Positions 54,753 to 63,418 of a stretch of DNA of 64,000 nt are shown here, piece after piece. The stretch lies in contig JAQTHT010000003.1 of assembly GCA_029433265.1 (NCBI GenBank), forward strand, positions 1 through 64,000, given 5' to 3'. Source of the stretch: Leuconostocaceae bacterium ESL0958 (lineage in GTDB: Bacteria; Bacillota; Bacilli; Lactobacillales; Lactobacillaceae). The translations under genes were made by a program, and so were the position numbers. A model generated the notes under the pieces. It was not told the DNA's origin, did not search any database, and saw only the letters and a program-made list of their open reading frames with translations. Every line of letters begins with the position of its first letter. The first letter of the stretch is position 1.

Positions 54753-55673
54753 TTATTGAACAGGCTTGTTCATGTATTCATCATGGTCATCCCATGTGGA
54801 TACTTCATCCTTAACCCCATTTTCAACACCCTTGTGCCAAGCAAAGGTATCATACCAGATGGAGTGCTTTTCTTGGTTCAAAGCCTTGATGGCTGCCATT
54901 TCCTCATCGGACAAGTCAAAGTCATCAATTTGTGAATTGGCAATGATTCGTTCTTCATGGGCAGACTTTGGAATGGTAATGGCGCCCATTTGGTAGTCGA
55001 AACGCAAGATAACTTGGGCAGCCGTCTTGTTGTGCCGTTCAGCGATGGCCGTCACAGCAGGATCAGACAAGGCTTCGCCACCACCCAATGGTGACCATGC
55101 TTCCATCGCAATGCCCAAGCCGTTCATGTAATCAAAGAGCTTTTCTTCTTGAATCAATGGGTTAAATTCCATTTGGTTCACGTGTGGCATAACCGTACCA
55201 GCAGCCAAAACTGTTTCTAACTTCTCTTCATCAAAGTTGGAAACACCGATTGCCCGGACCCGGCCGTCCTTGTAGAGCTTTTCCAAAGCACGCCAAGTAT
55301 CAACGTAGGTCGCATCCACTGGCCAGTGGACCAACAACAAGTCCAAGTAAGTTAACCGGAGTTCCTTCATTTGCTGCTCAAAGTTATCCAAAGTAGACTG
55401 GTAACCTTGATCGCCATTGAAGACCTTAGTCGTGATGAAGAGATCCTTGCGGTTCAAGTGGTTATCCTTCAAGGCCTTTTGAATGCCGTAACCAACACCG
55501 GCTTGGTTACCGTATTGCTTGGCCGTATCGATCATCCGGTAACCATTCTTAATGGCAACCTGCACAGAGTTCGCTGCTTCTGCGTTTGAAGACTTCCAAA
55601 CACCTAGACCAAAGACGGGCATTGCCACCCCATTGGCCAGCTTCGTGCTTTCTTGCAAAATTTTGTTTGCCAT
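54753..55673 (-). CDS. Aldo/keto reductase, 2,5-didehydrogluconate reductase-like
   Basis: A 306-residue NADPH-dependent AKR barrel protein. The catalytic tetrad is visible: Asp49 (MIDTAKQYGN), the Tyr five residues after it, Lys in ITTKVFNGD and His in LLLVHWPVD. IGVSNFDEEKLETVL and the C-terminal cofactor site IPKSAHEERI are also present. Substrates of such enzymes are small aldehydes and ketones; the real one is unknown. A promoter with -35 TTGCAT and -10 TAGAAT lies upstream. It is monocistronic. Confidence 0.92.
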   Translation of the reverse strand: MANKILQESTKLANGVAMPVFGLGVWKSSNAEAANSVQVAIKNGYRMIDTAKQYGNQAGVGYGIQKALKDNHLNRKDLFITTKVFNGDQGYQSTLDNFEQQMKELRLTYLDLLLVHWPVDATYVDTWRALEKLYKDGRVRAIGVSNFDEEKLETVLAAGTVMPHVNQMEFNPLIQEEKLFDYMNGLGIAMEAWSPLGGGEALSDPAVTAIAERHNKTAAQVILRFDYQMGAITIPKSAHEERIIANSQIDDFDLSDEEMAAIKALNQEKHSIWYDTFAWHKGVENGVKDEVSTWDDHDEYMNKPVQ

Positions 55674-55706
55674 GTAACAGTACTTCCTTTCTTTTTCTTC
55701 ATTCTT

Positions 55707-55736
55707 ATTCTAAACCAAAAGGCCGCTTGCATGCAA
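55707..55736 (-). promoter_or_regulatory. Promoter of the aldo/keto reductase gene
   Basis: -35 TTGCAT (55731-55736), 18 bp, -10 TAGAAT (55707-55712) on the minus strand. It overlaps the terminator hairpin after the SDR gene. Confidence 0.5.
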
Positions 55737-55752
55737 TGCAAACAGCCTTTTT
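55717..55752. terminator. Hairpin between the SDR and aldo/keto reductase genes
   Basis: An imperfect stem of AAAAGGC with GCCTTTT and an inner TTGCAT/ATGCAA pair; T runs are four long on the minus strand and six on the plus strand. A likely SDR terminator that also contains part of the next promoter. Confidence 0.55.
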
Positions 55753-55778
55753 TCTTTGAAAATATAAGCAAGACCAAT

Positions 55779-56516
55779 TTAATGGCCCAGTGTCCAACCG
55801 CCATCCAACGGAATAACCGTCCCAGCCAGATAATTGGCCTGTGGGCTCGTCACAAATAGCGTTAAATCCGCGACCTCTTCTGGCTGAGCCCAACGCTTGG
55901 CCGGCGTCTGTGCCGCTACTTGGGCGGCCATGGCGCCATCCCCAGCAAAATCAGCTGCATTCATAGGCGTCTGTACCGCCCCCGGTGCAATGGCATTGAC
56001 ACGAATCCCGTCCTGGGCGTAGTCGAAGGCCAGTTGTTTGGTCAAACCCACTAAGGCATGCTTCGACATGGTATAGGCGGCACCACCCCCACCGGCAACC
56101 AGACCGGCAATGGAGGCCATATAGACCAAAGCGCCCTGGCCCCTTTTGATCATGGCCGGCAACAATGCCTGTGTTAAGACCACTGCCGGCCGTAAATTAG
56201 TGGCCAGCACCTGGTCAATGGTCCCCATAGACTGCTTTAACAGTGGCTGAAAACCATCTAACATCCCAGCCGTCGACAAAAAAATATCAAAGGGTGCTGC
56301 CTGTTCTAAGGAACGGGCCAGCGCCATCAGGGCATCTTCATCGGCTAAATCCACGACTTGACTCACTAAGTTTCGCTCCGTGATGGGCATGGGCTGGCGG
56401 TCAATCGCCAACACGTTGGCCCCAGCTGCTAAATAAGCTTTGGTCTGGGCTAGACCTATCCCGCTGGCCGCCCCCGTGATACAAACCCGTTGTTCCCGAT
56501 AATCTTGTTCAATCAT
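55779..56516 (-). CDS. Short-chain dehydrogenase/reductase (FabG-like)
   Basis: A 245-residue classical SDR. The cofactor loop is ITGAASGIGLAQTKAY; VLATNLRPAV holds the catalytic Asn, MASIAGLVAGGGGAAYTMSKHAL holds the Ser, Tyr and Lys, and the end reads YLAGTVIPLDGGWTLGH. The substrate is unknown; 3-oxoacyl-ACP reductase and butanediol or sugar dehydrogenase relatives look alike. The ATG directly follows the queT stop, so the two are one operon. The upstream ribosome-binding site is weak. Confidence 0.9.
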   Translation of the reverse strand: MIEQDYREQRVCITGAASGIGLAQTKAYLAAGANVLAIDRQPMPITERNLVSQVVDLADEDALMALARSLEQAAPFDIFLSTAGMLDGFQPLLKQSMGTIDQVLATNLRPAVVLTQALLPAMIKRGQGALVYMASIAGLVAGGGGAAYTMSKHALVGLTKQLAFDYAQDGIRVNAIAPGAVQTPMNAADFAGDGAMAAQVAAQTPAKRWAQPEEVADLTLFVTSPQANYLAGTVIPLDGGWTLGH

Positions 56517-57065
56517 TTATTTACTCAAATCCATTACTTTACTGAGCGCGGCAATCAGCAGGGCGCCTACCAACAGGGATACCGCTTCCCCAGGTAGAAC
56601 GGACAGGTAGTAAGCCCACCACTGTGCCAAAAGCGTGTGCCCCTGGTCGGGAGGGAAGGCCCCGCTGGCGTTTATTTGAAAGGCCAAGGTAAATTCAGCC
56701 GCCAAAATGCCCATTCCCACGGTCAATACGGATAGTGAGGAAATGATTAATTTTAACCAAGTGGCCTTGACCCGCCGGGTTAGACAGTAGGTCAGGCTGG
56801 TCATCACCACCGTCCCCAAGGTCCCAAAGACCCAGTCAATCCAGCCCAGTGGTGACAACAAGTTGGCAATCAGGACGCCCAGTCCCAAAGCGACAATGTA
56901 GCGCTTATGCCAGGCTGCCAAGTGGTTGAGCCCTTCTGACAGACGTAGCTGCACTGGGCCAAAACCAATGGGCGCAATGACCATGGTAATGGCAGCGTAG
57001 ACAGCCGCCACCACGGCGGTCATCGTGATGGACTGTGTCCGAGACACTTTCTTTTCGTTTTGCAT
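56517..57065 (-). CDS. queT: QueT-family queuosine-precursor transporter
   Basis: A 182-residue integral membrane protein of the QueT family with about five helices. It has MTAVVAAVYAAITMVIAPIGFG followed by the conserved VQLRLSEGLNHLAAW and GVLIANLLSPLGWIDWVFGTLGT. As a substrate-binding subunit of an ECF transporter it should take up a queuosine precursor such as preQ1. GGAG precedes the ATG. It lies behind a structured leader (57066-57160). An SDR gene follows with no gap. Confidence 0.88.
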   Translation of the reverse strand: MQNEKKVSRTQSITMTAVVAAVYAAITMVIAPIGFGPVQLRLSEGLNHLAAWHKRYIVALGLGVLIANLLSPLGWIDWVFGTLGTVVMTSLTYCLTRRVKATWLKLIISSLSVLTVGMGILAAEFTLAFQINASGAFPPDQGHTLLAQWWAYYLSVLPGEAVSLLVGALLIAALSKVMDLSK

Positions 57066-57160
57066 GATTGTTCTCCTAGTTTTGTTAAAGCGGGATGGTT
57101 GATGAACCGCTTTTTGAAATTGGTATTGGCCTGAGCTTGACGGTCACCAAGCTCGGCCCA
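57066..57160 (-). promoter_or_regulatory. Structured 5' leader of queT, possible preQ1 riboswitch
   Basis: The minus-strand leader folds as a strong first hairpin (GGCCGAGCTTG paired with CAAGCTC-GGCC, loop of about eight bases), an A-rich linker, then a second hairpin (AAAGCGG/CCGCTTT) directly before AACTAGGAGAA and the ATG. This resembles the layout of class II preQ1 riboswitches found before queT in lactobacilli: CUUGG-type stem, GCGG/CCGC hairpin, ribosome-binding site. The loop sequences do not match the known consensus, so this is tentative. Confidence 0.4.
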
Positions 57161-57161
57161 T

Positions 57162-57188
57162 AAAAAAAGGCCAGGTTGCCCTGGCCAA
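57162..57188 (-). terminator. Terminator of dnaG-rpoD
   Basis: Stem GGCCAGG/CCTGGCC with a four-base loop, followed by seven T on the minus strand, directly after rpoD. Confidence 0.92.
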
Positions 57189-57198
57189 ATTGCAAGGA

Positions 57199-58488
57199 CT
57201 ATCCTTCGTCCATAAAGTCCTTGAGGTGCTTTGAGCGGGATGGATGGCGCAACTTTCGCAAAGCCTTGGCTTCAATTTGGCGAATCCGTTCCCGGGTAAC
57301 GCCAAAGACACGGCCCACTTCCTCTAAGGTCCGAGTCCGGCCATCTTCCAAACCGAAACGCAGCCGGAGTACATTTTCCTCCCGGTCTGTCAATGTGTCT
57401 AAGACAGATTCGAGTTGGCCACGTAACATTTCATAAGCAGCGGAATCAGACGGTGAAACGGCTTCGTTATCTTCGATAAAGTCACCCAAGTGAGAATCAT
57501 CCTCTTCACCGATTGGTGTCTCCAAGGAAACGGGTTCTTGCGCAATCTTCAAGATTTCCCGTACCTTCTCGGCCGTCAAATCCATTTCAGCACCGATTTC
57601 TTCAGGCATTGGTTCCCGGCCCAAGTCCTGCAAGAGCTGCCGTTGAATCCGAATCAACTTATTGATGGTTTCAACCATGTGAACCGGCACACGGATCGTC
57701 CGCGCCTGGTCCGCAATGGCCCGTGTAATCGCCTGACGAATCCACCAAGTGGCATACGTTGAGAACTTAAAGCCCTTGGTGTAGTCGAACTTATCAACGG
57801 CCTTCATCAAGCCCATGTTTCCCTCTTGAATCAAGTCCAAGAACTGCATGCCCCGACCAACGTAGCGCTTGGCAATGGATACGACTAAGCGTAAGTTGGC
57901 TTCCGCCAATTCCTGCTTGGCCTCTTCATCACCCTCTTCGATCCGCTTAGACAGCTCGATTTCTTCGTCCCCCTTTAACAGTGGGACCTTCCCAATTTCC
58001 TTCAGGTACATCCGAACGGGATCATTGATTTTGATGCCGGCTGTATCTTCGGCATTGTCCAATTCATCCTTGGAAGGCTTGTTTTGCTTGGCTGCTAAGA
58101 CTTCTGGGGCGGGCTCCCCCTTTTCATCGACAATGGCGATGCCGGCGTCTTCGACCTTTTCCATCAAGCGTTCAATGTTTTCTTCATCCAAACGGAAGGG
58201 CTCTGCCACTCGGTTGGACAGCTCGGAATACTTAATTTCTTTGGCTGGCTTAAATTCTTTGATTAGTTCCCGAACAGCCTTGTCATAGGCAGCCGACTTA
58301 ATTGGGCCAGACTTTTTAGCTGGTTTTTTGGCAGGCTGCTTTCCAATTTCGGCAGCTTCTTCTGCTGACTTTCCCTCAGCTAAGGCCAACAATTCTGCTT
58401 TCCGGGCCCGGCCATGGAAAGGAATGTTTTGCTCTTTCAAATATTCTTTAATTTCTTCAATTTTACTTGCACTTGAAATTTTTGCCAT
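57199..58488 (-). CDS. rpoD: RNA polymerase primary sigma factor RpoD (SigA)
   Basis: A 429-residue group 1 sigma factor. The N-terminal region 1.1 is Lys/Ala-rich. Region 1.2 has [17 protein letters not shown]; regions 2.1-2.4 contain [26 protein letters not shown] and [20 protein letters not shown]; region 4.2 ends with [25 protein letters not shown]. It directs most housekeeping transcription. GGAGC precedes the ATG. It lies directly behind dnaG, as in most Firmicutes. Confidence 0.97.
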   Translation of the reverse strand: MAKISSASKIEEIKEYLKEQNIPFHGRARKAELLALAEGKSAEEAAEIGKQPAKKPAKKSGPIKSAAYDKAVRELIKEFKPAKEIKYSELSNRVAEPFRLDEENIERLMEKVEDAGIAIVDEKGEPAPEVLAAKQNKPSKDELDNAEDTAGIKINDPVRMYLKEIGKVPLLKGDEEIELSKRIEEGDEEAKQELAEANLRLVVSIAKRYVGRGMQFLDLIQEGNMGLMKAVDKFDYTKGFKFSTYATWWIRQAITRAIADQARTIRVPVHMVETINKLIRIQRQLLQDLGREPMPEEIGAEMDLTAEKVREILKIAQEPVSLETPIGEEDDSHLGDFIEDNEAVSPSDSAAYEMLRGQLESVLDTLTDREENVLRLRFGLEDGRTRTLEEVGRVFGVTRERIRQIEAKALRKLRHPSRSKHLKDFMDEG

Positions 58489-58496
58489 TTTTGCTC

Positions 58497-60383
58497 CTAT
58501 GTGTTTGTTGCATGCGCCCGTTTGAGCTGGATGAGCTGGGCGGACAGCGACAGTAACGCCTGGTCATCGTGCTGACTTTTGGCGACGGCCATTTGTGCTT
58601 CGATTGCCTGCACCTGTTCTTCGAATGGGCCTTCTTTTAAAATAAGACGGAGATAATCATCGACCGCATCCGGCTGAACTTCTAGTGTACCAAAATCTCG
58701 GTCCATCGCCATCAATTTTTGATTCAGGGCCGGTTTTTGCAGGTAGTCCATGAAGGCCGCCAAATCAAAGGGGCCTTTGTGTTCCTGCTGGTAGGCCGCA
58801 ATGAGCATCATGATTAATTGATAATCCGGATGCTGAAAAGCAAAGTTCGGCATGGCCTGGACCCGGTCATAAACTGCCGGTTCCTTCATCATGGCCATTA
58901 ACAGCCCCCGCTCCGCCTGTTCCACTTGGCTGACCTGCGGCCTGGGTCGATCCGCCCAAACACTTTGGCCCGGATTAACCGTAGCTGGACCGGGGCCCGC
59001 TCCCTGCAAATCGCTGGGCAAGCCCTCTGGTAAATCCGGCCCGGCTTCCGCAAACTCACGATCAGCAACACTCGGCTGCGCTGCTTGTGCCTGTGCTAAT
59101 TCGCTTTCTAAGGCTGATCGACTTGTCCCATATTCCTGTTCAAACTGATGTAAGAAATAATCTTGTTCGACGGGACTGGCATTCGCCAGCACCGCCATGG
59201 CCTCTTTTAGGAAATCGAGGTACTGGGACTGCTTGCTTAAGTTACGTCCATTTTTGGCCCCTTGAATCAAAAATTCAGTGGGCGTTAAGACGGTCTGATT
59301 CAGCACGTCTGCCAGCGCTTGCCGTCCCTGTAAGCGGCGAATTTCATCTGGATCATGTTCGTCAGGAAGTTTAATCACCCCTAGTTCAAGATCAGGTGCT
59401 TGCGCGCTTAACAACGGGATGGCTCTTTTGGCAGCTTTCTGACCAGCTGCATCCCCGTCATAAACCAAAATAACACGGTCTGCTAACCGCTTCAGTAGCT
59501 TAACATGGTCTCCCGTCAAGGCAGTCCCCATCGTGGCGACTGCCTCCTCATGGCCAGCCAGATCAGCAGCCATCACATCCATGAATCCTTCGAAAATCAT
59601 GACCTGGCCCTTGCTGCGAATAGTCTGCTGGGCCTGGTCCAGGTGGTAAAGTAATTTCCCCTTATTAAAGAAGGGACTTTCCGGCGAGTTCATGTACTTG
59701 GCAGGATTGTCCGGATCTAACGACCGGCCCGAGAACCCTAAGGTTTGTCCGCGTTCGTTTTGAATCGGCCAAACAATCCGTTTAGCAAAGCGATCCCCCT
59801 GTAACTGACCATCTCGTTCGTAAAAGAGATTACTAGCCGTCAAGAGCGACTCATCCATTTCTTGGCTACGAACATAGGTCAACAGTTCGTTACTGGCAGG
59901 CACATAGCCTAGGCCATAGCGCCGAATCGTTGCCTCGTCTAACTGCCGTTCTTCCTTTAAGTAAGCTAAAGCGGTTTCCCCAGCCGTCGTATTGAGCAGG
60001 ATGTGCGTGTAAAGTCTTTGCGCCCGCTGATATAGGTCATAGATTGGTTGATAGCGGTTTTGCTGGCTAGCACTTTGCTGATACTGGTCACCAATCGACA
60101 ACCCCGCATCTTTGGCCAAGGTGACAATGGCTTCGGGATAAGAATAGCCCTCTTTTTCCATCAAAAAAGAGAAGACAGTACCAGAGCGGCCACAAGAAAA
60201 ACAGTGAAAAACCTGCTTTTGATCATCCACAAAGAAGGAAGGATGACGATCTTCGTGGAAGGGACAGGAACCATTCCATTCCCGCCCCCGTTTGACAAGG
60301 TCGGTATAGGGGCGAATCACATCCACAATGTCCACTTTGCTACGGACTTCATCAATCACTGCTTGCGGAATCCTCTGCGCCAT
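58497..60383 (-). CDS. dnaG: DNA primase DnaG
   Basis: A 628-residue primase making RNA primers at the replication fork. The CHC2 zinc finger is complete ([12 protein letters not shown], then [14 protein letters not shown]). The TOPRIM core holds [15 protein letters not shown] and [12 protein letters not shown]. The C-terminal helicase-binding domain follows, after a linker rich in Gln and Pro. AAAGGGGGG precedes the ATG. It forms an operon with rpoD and has a strong promoter. Confidence 0.96.
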   Translation of the reverse strand: MAQRIPQAVIDEVRSKVDIVDVIRPYTDLVKRGREWNGSCPFHEDRHPSFFVDDQKQVFHCFSCGRSGTVFSFLMEKEGYSYPEAIVTLAKDAGLSIGDQYQQSASQQNRYQPIYDLYQRAQRLYTHILLNTTAGETALAYLKEERQLDEATIRRYGLGYVPASNELLTYVRSQEMDESLLTASNLFYERDGQLQGDRFAKRIVWPIQNERGQTLGFSGRSLDPDNPAKYMNSPESPFFNKGKLLYHLDQAQQTIRSKGQVMIFEGFMDVMAADLAGHEEAVATMGTALTGDHVKLLKRLADRVILVYDGDAAGQKAAKRAIPLLSAQAPDLELGVIKLPDEHDPDEIRRLQGRQALADVLNQTVLTPTEFLIQGAKNGRNLSKQSQYLDFLKEAMAVLANASPVEQDYFLHQFEQEYGTSRSALESELAQAQAAQPSVADREFAEAGPDLPEGLPSDLQGAGPGPATVNPGQSVWADRPRPQVSQVEQAERGLLMAMMKEPAVYDRVQAMPNFAFQHPDYQLIMMLIAAYQQEHKGPFDLAAFMDYLQKPALNQKLMAMDRDFGTLEVQPDAVDDYLRLILKEGPFEEQVQAIEAQMAVAKSQHDDQALLSLSAQLIQLKRAHATNT

Positions 60384-60440
60384 GACACCCCCCTTTCGAA
60401 CCCAGTCACTGCTTATTAGATTGAGAACATACTAGTTAAT

Positions 60441-60469
60441 AGTATAGGCGATTTCAGAGGGGCTGTCAA
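60441..60469 (-). promoter_or_regulatory. Promoter of dnaG-rpoD
   Basis: -35 TTGACA (60464-60469), 17 bp, -10 TATACT (60441-60446) on the minus strand: a near-consensus housekeeping promoter. Confidence 0.85.
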
Positions 60470-60501
60470 AGCACGCTCGCAAATTGGTCTAGTTTTATTT
60501 T

Positions 60502-60534
60502 AAAAAAAGAGTCGACCAAATTGGTCGACTCTTT
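60502..60534 (-). terminator. Terminator of the first 2-hydroxycarboxylate transporter gene
   Basis: Stem AAAGAGTCGACC/GGTCGACTCTTT with a five-base loop, followed by a T run on the minus strand. Confidence 0.92.
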
Positions 60535-60549
60535 GAAGCTGTGTTTGTA

Positions 60550-61902
60550 TTACAAGATGGTAATCAAGACACCACCCAAAATCAGGATGATGGCCCCACC
60601 GATTCGGTTACCCATTTGGGCAAAGGCAATCAAAGACATCCGGTCAGAGGCGGACAAAACCGCAACGTTTCCGGTACCACCCATGGAGTGGTTGATAAAG
60701 CCACCAGCAACGGCTGATTCGACTGGGTAAAGTCCAAAGAGCTTACCCAGGAAGCCAGCCACAATGGCCATTGTCGCAACAGAAACGATGACACAGACAG
60801 CTAACTGCCAAGTGAAGGCGTTGAAGAGCGCACCCAGGTCCAGCATGGACAAACCAATACCGGCCAACAGGGCTTGCGTACAAGTAGCCGTTACCAAGTT
60901 ACCGAACATGATGGCAGATGTTTCGTAGTAAGAAGGCATCCAACCAAGACCCTTAACCAAGATAACCAAGATGATCAAGAAGGCAAAGGAATTAATCTTT
61001 GGCACAAAGTGCGTCAACAAAGCACCTGACATGTAGAAGGACAAGGCAACCATCATACCAACCAAGAGTTGCTTAGCATTCATGGCAGGCACCTTTGGTG
61101 CATTGTCACCAGCATCGGCATCGTTGCCCTGCTTCAACAATTGACCGTGGCCGTTCATCTTGGACTTATCAGTAAAGCGAACCAAGAGGGAAGCACCGAT
61201 AATGGCCAAAATGTTGGCCAAGATCATGGATGGGAACAACTGGGACAAGATGGCTCCAGAGTTGGCCCCGTGACCCAAAGCACCGGCATAAATACCAGAC
61301 AAAGGTACGATACCAGCGCCAACACCACCGGCCATCATTGGGAAGACAATGTACATGGCCGTGTGACCGAAGCCAAGGCCAAGCAAAGCACCCAATCCGG
61401 AAACAACGAAGAAGGTAACAATCATGGCACCAAAGGCGACCGGCAAGAAACGTACCGCTGCTTTCAGCAGCAGATCACGGTCCATCTTAAAGATGGCTGA
61501 CGTAATCAACGCCACGATATAGAATTCCAGGAAGTTCGTTGTTGAAACGAATGCGTAAATATCCTTCACGGATGTTTCTGGAATCCAATGCAAGTAGTGG
61601 ACCAAGGCCCCTGCCACAACGGCAAAGGCAGAACCACCGCCCAAGTAAGACTTGAAGATTGGCAAGTTGTTTCCTAGGTAGAAGAAGACTCCTCCGAAAG
61701 AAACCAGGGCAAAGAGCGCAAAGCCCATACTCTTACCGACTTTTGCATCGGAACCAGTACCGCCAAAGTTCAAGATGGCAAGTGAAGCGACGAGGAGGGC
61801 CGCCATAATAATGAAGGCGACGCCACCAATGCCAGCAATTTGGAATTTATTCTCAATTTTAGAGAACAAGCCTGAATTGTTAGCAGAATTTTCTTCTGAC
61901 AT
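60550..61902 (-). CDS. 2-hydroxycarboxylate transporter family protein (CitP/MleP-like), copy 1
   Basis: A 450-residue transporter with about 11 membrane helices. The two reentrant-loop GGxG motifs of the family are seen in MMAGGVGAGIVPLSGIY and NHSMGGTGNVAVL. The substrate-binding Arg region near the C-terminus reads AQMGNRIGGA. Relatives exchange citrate or malate for lactate or acetate and so generate membrane potential; which acid is carried cannot be told. CAGGAG precedes the ATG and it has its own promoter and terminator. No citrate lyase or malolactic enzyme gene is in the window. Confidence 0.9.
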   Translation of the reverse strand: MSEENSANNSGLFSKIENKFQIAGIGGVAFIIMAALLVASLAILNFGGTGSDAKVGKSMGFALFALVSFGGVFFYLGNNLPIFKSYLGGGSAFAVVAGALVHYLHWIPETSVKDIYAFVSTTNFLEFYIVALITSAIFKMDRDLLLKAAVRFLPVAFGAMIVTFFVVSGLGALLGLGFGHTAMYIVFPMMAGGVGAGIVPLSGIYAGALGHGANSGAILSQLFPSMILANILAIIGASLLVRFTDKSKMNGHGQLLKQGNDADAGDNAPKVPAMNAKQLLVGMMVALSFYMSGALLTHFVPKINSFAFLIILVILVKGLGWMPSYYETSAIMFGNLVTATCTQALLAGIGLSMLDLGALFNAFTWQLAVCVIVSVATMAIVAGFLGKLFGLYPVESAVAGGFINHSMGGTGNVAVLSASDRMSLIAFAQMGNRIGGAIILILGGVLITIL

Positions 61903-61944
61903 AATTCATCTCCTGTACATATTTTGTCAAATAATTACTGAACA

Positions 61945-61972
61945 AGTATACCACCAGGCAGGCATTTTTCAA
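61945..61972 (-). promoter_or_regulatory. Promoter of the first transporter gene
   Basis: -35 TTGAAA (61967-61972), 16 bp, -10 TATACT (61945-61950) on the minus strand. Confidence 0.65.
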
Positions 61973-61994
61973 CCGACAAATATTAAATTCTGTT

Positions 61995-62028
61995 TAAAAA
62001 ATCGCCAGTAGACCAACTACCGGCGATT
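61995..62028 (-). terminator. Terminator of the second transporter gene
   Basis: Stem AATCGCCGGTAG/CTACTGGCGATT (one G-T pair) with a five-base loop, followed by TTTT on the minus strand. Confidence 0.88.
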
Positions 62029-62034
62029 GCTTGT

Positions 62035-63360
62035 CTATAGAAAAGATGCCCAAAAGCCGGCAATGACTAGGACTAGTGCGCCCCCAATCCGGGTCCCCAT
62101 TTGCGCAAAGGCAATCAAATTGAGCCGGTTGGCGGCAGAGAGAACGGCCACGTTGCCGACTCCACCCATGGAATTATTGACCATGCCAGCCGTAATCGCT
62201 GCCTCGACCGGATAAAGGCCAAAAAGGTAACCCAGATAACCGGCCGTGAACGTTAAGGTCAACACCGATACCAAGACGCAGACGAAAAGCTGCCAGGAAA
62301 AAGTATGCATGAGGGCATCTAAGTCCAGCAGGGCAATGCCGACACCAGCCAGTACTGGCTTCGTCATCGTCTGTACAATCAGCTGGCCAAAATCTACAGC
62401 TGCCTGTTCATAGGCTGCTGGTACTAATGAAAAGGTTTTCGCCAACACTGCCATCAAAATCAAGAAGGCAAAGGCATTCACAGCTGGTAGCAGCGCATGA
62501 CAAACCTGCGCCAGCATAAAGAAGGCCAGGCCAATCAAGAGGCCGGTTAACAAATTTTGGGCCTGCAGTCCCTGCTGGGCTGCTGCTGACTGTTGCCTGT
62601 CATCCTGACCTTGCTTTTGTTTCAGTAACGCCCCCTGCCCGTTCCAGGGGCTATCTTGACTGTGACTGACGAGCAGGCCCGCCCCAGAGATGACCAATAA
62701 GTTGGATAGCACCAAGGGCGGAAACAACTGGGATAAAATGGGCCCGGCCGACTGGCCGAAAGCCTCCCCATAGATACTAGCAAGCGGCACAATCCCAGCG
62801 CCAACACCACCAGCCATCATGGGAAAGGTCACGTAAAGGGCCGTGTGCGTAAAGCCAAGGCCTAACAACATCCCCGTCGTGCTGACCATGAGAAAAGTCA
62901 CGATCAGTGAGAGAAAGGCCACCGGCAAAAAACGAACGGCAGATTGCAAGAGCAAGGCCCGGTCCATCTTCAAAATGGCCGAAATAATCAAAGCCACAAT
63001 GTAGAGCTCCAAAAAGTTCGAAGTCGACAAAAAACCGCGGACCGTGGCCACCGTGGTGGTCGGAATCCATCCCGCCCAGGCAAGCAAGGCAGCCACCAGC
63101 GTAGTAAAAACAGAACCGCCACCGAGATAGGTTTTCACGATTGGCAGATGGCTCCCCAGGTAATAAAGTAAACTACCAAAGAGAATCATGACAAAGAGCG
63201 CGCCGGTCATGTTTTTTGGTAGTACGTTGAGCGCCAGTGTCAGTAATAGCAGGGCGAAGAGGACAACAAAAGTAAGCCCGCCGACAGCCCCTAGTCGGAA
63301 ATTGTGCTCAAAGCGGTACAGCCAAGTTTGATTTGAATGTGAATGTTGCGTTTTTTTCAT
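62035..63360 (-). CDS. 2-hydroxycarboxylate transporter family protein (CitP/MleP-like), copy 2
   Basis: A 441-residue paralogue of the neighbouring transporter with the same topology and both GGxG motifs (MMAGGVGAGIVPLASIY, NNSMGGVGNVAVL) and AQMGTRIGGALVL at the end. The N-terminus is different: a His- and Lys-rich hydrophilic stretch (residues 1-20) precedes helix 1. The central loop is Gln-rich. No good ribosome-binding site is seen before the ATG. Its separate terminator means the two copies are separate transcription units. The substrate may differ from copy 1. Confidence 0.88.
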   Translation of the reverse strand: MKKTQHSHSNQTWLYRFEHNFRLGAVGGLTFVVLFALLLLTLALNVLPKNMTGALFVMILFGSLLYYLGSHLPIVKTYLGGGSVFTTLVAALLAWAGWIPTTTVATVRGFLSTSNFLELYIVALIISAILKMDRALLLQSAVRFLPVAFLSLIVTFLMVSTTGMLLGLGFTHTALYVTFPMMAGGVGAGIVPLASIYGEAFGQSAGPILSQLFPPLVLSNLLVISGAGLLVSHSQDSPWNGQGALLKQKQGQDDRQQSAAAQQGLQAQNLLTGLLIGLAFFMLAQVCHALLPAVNAFAFLILMAVLAKTFSLVPAAYEQAAVDFGQLIVQTMTKPVLAGVGIALLDLDALMHTFSWQLFVCVLVSVLTLTFTAGYLGYLFGLYPVEAAITAGMVNNSMGGVGNVAVLSAANRLNLIAFAQMGTRIGGALVLVIAGFWASFL

Positions 63361-63418
63361 GTGATGACCACGAAATCCGCAACTCGTGCACCCCTATTTT
63401 ACCATGGTTGTGGGCTAA

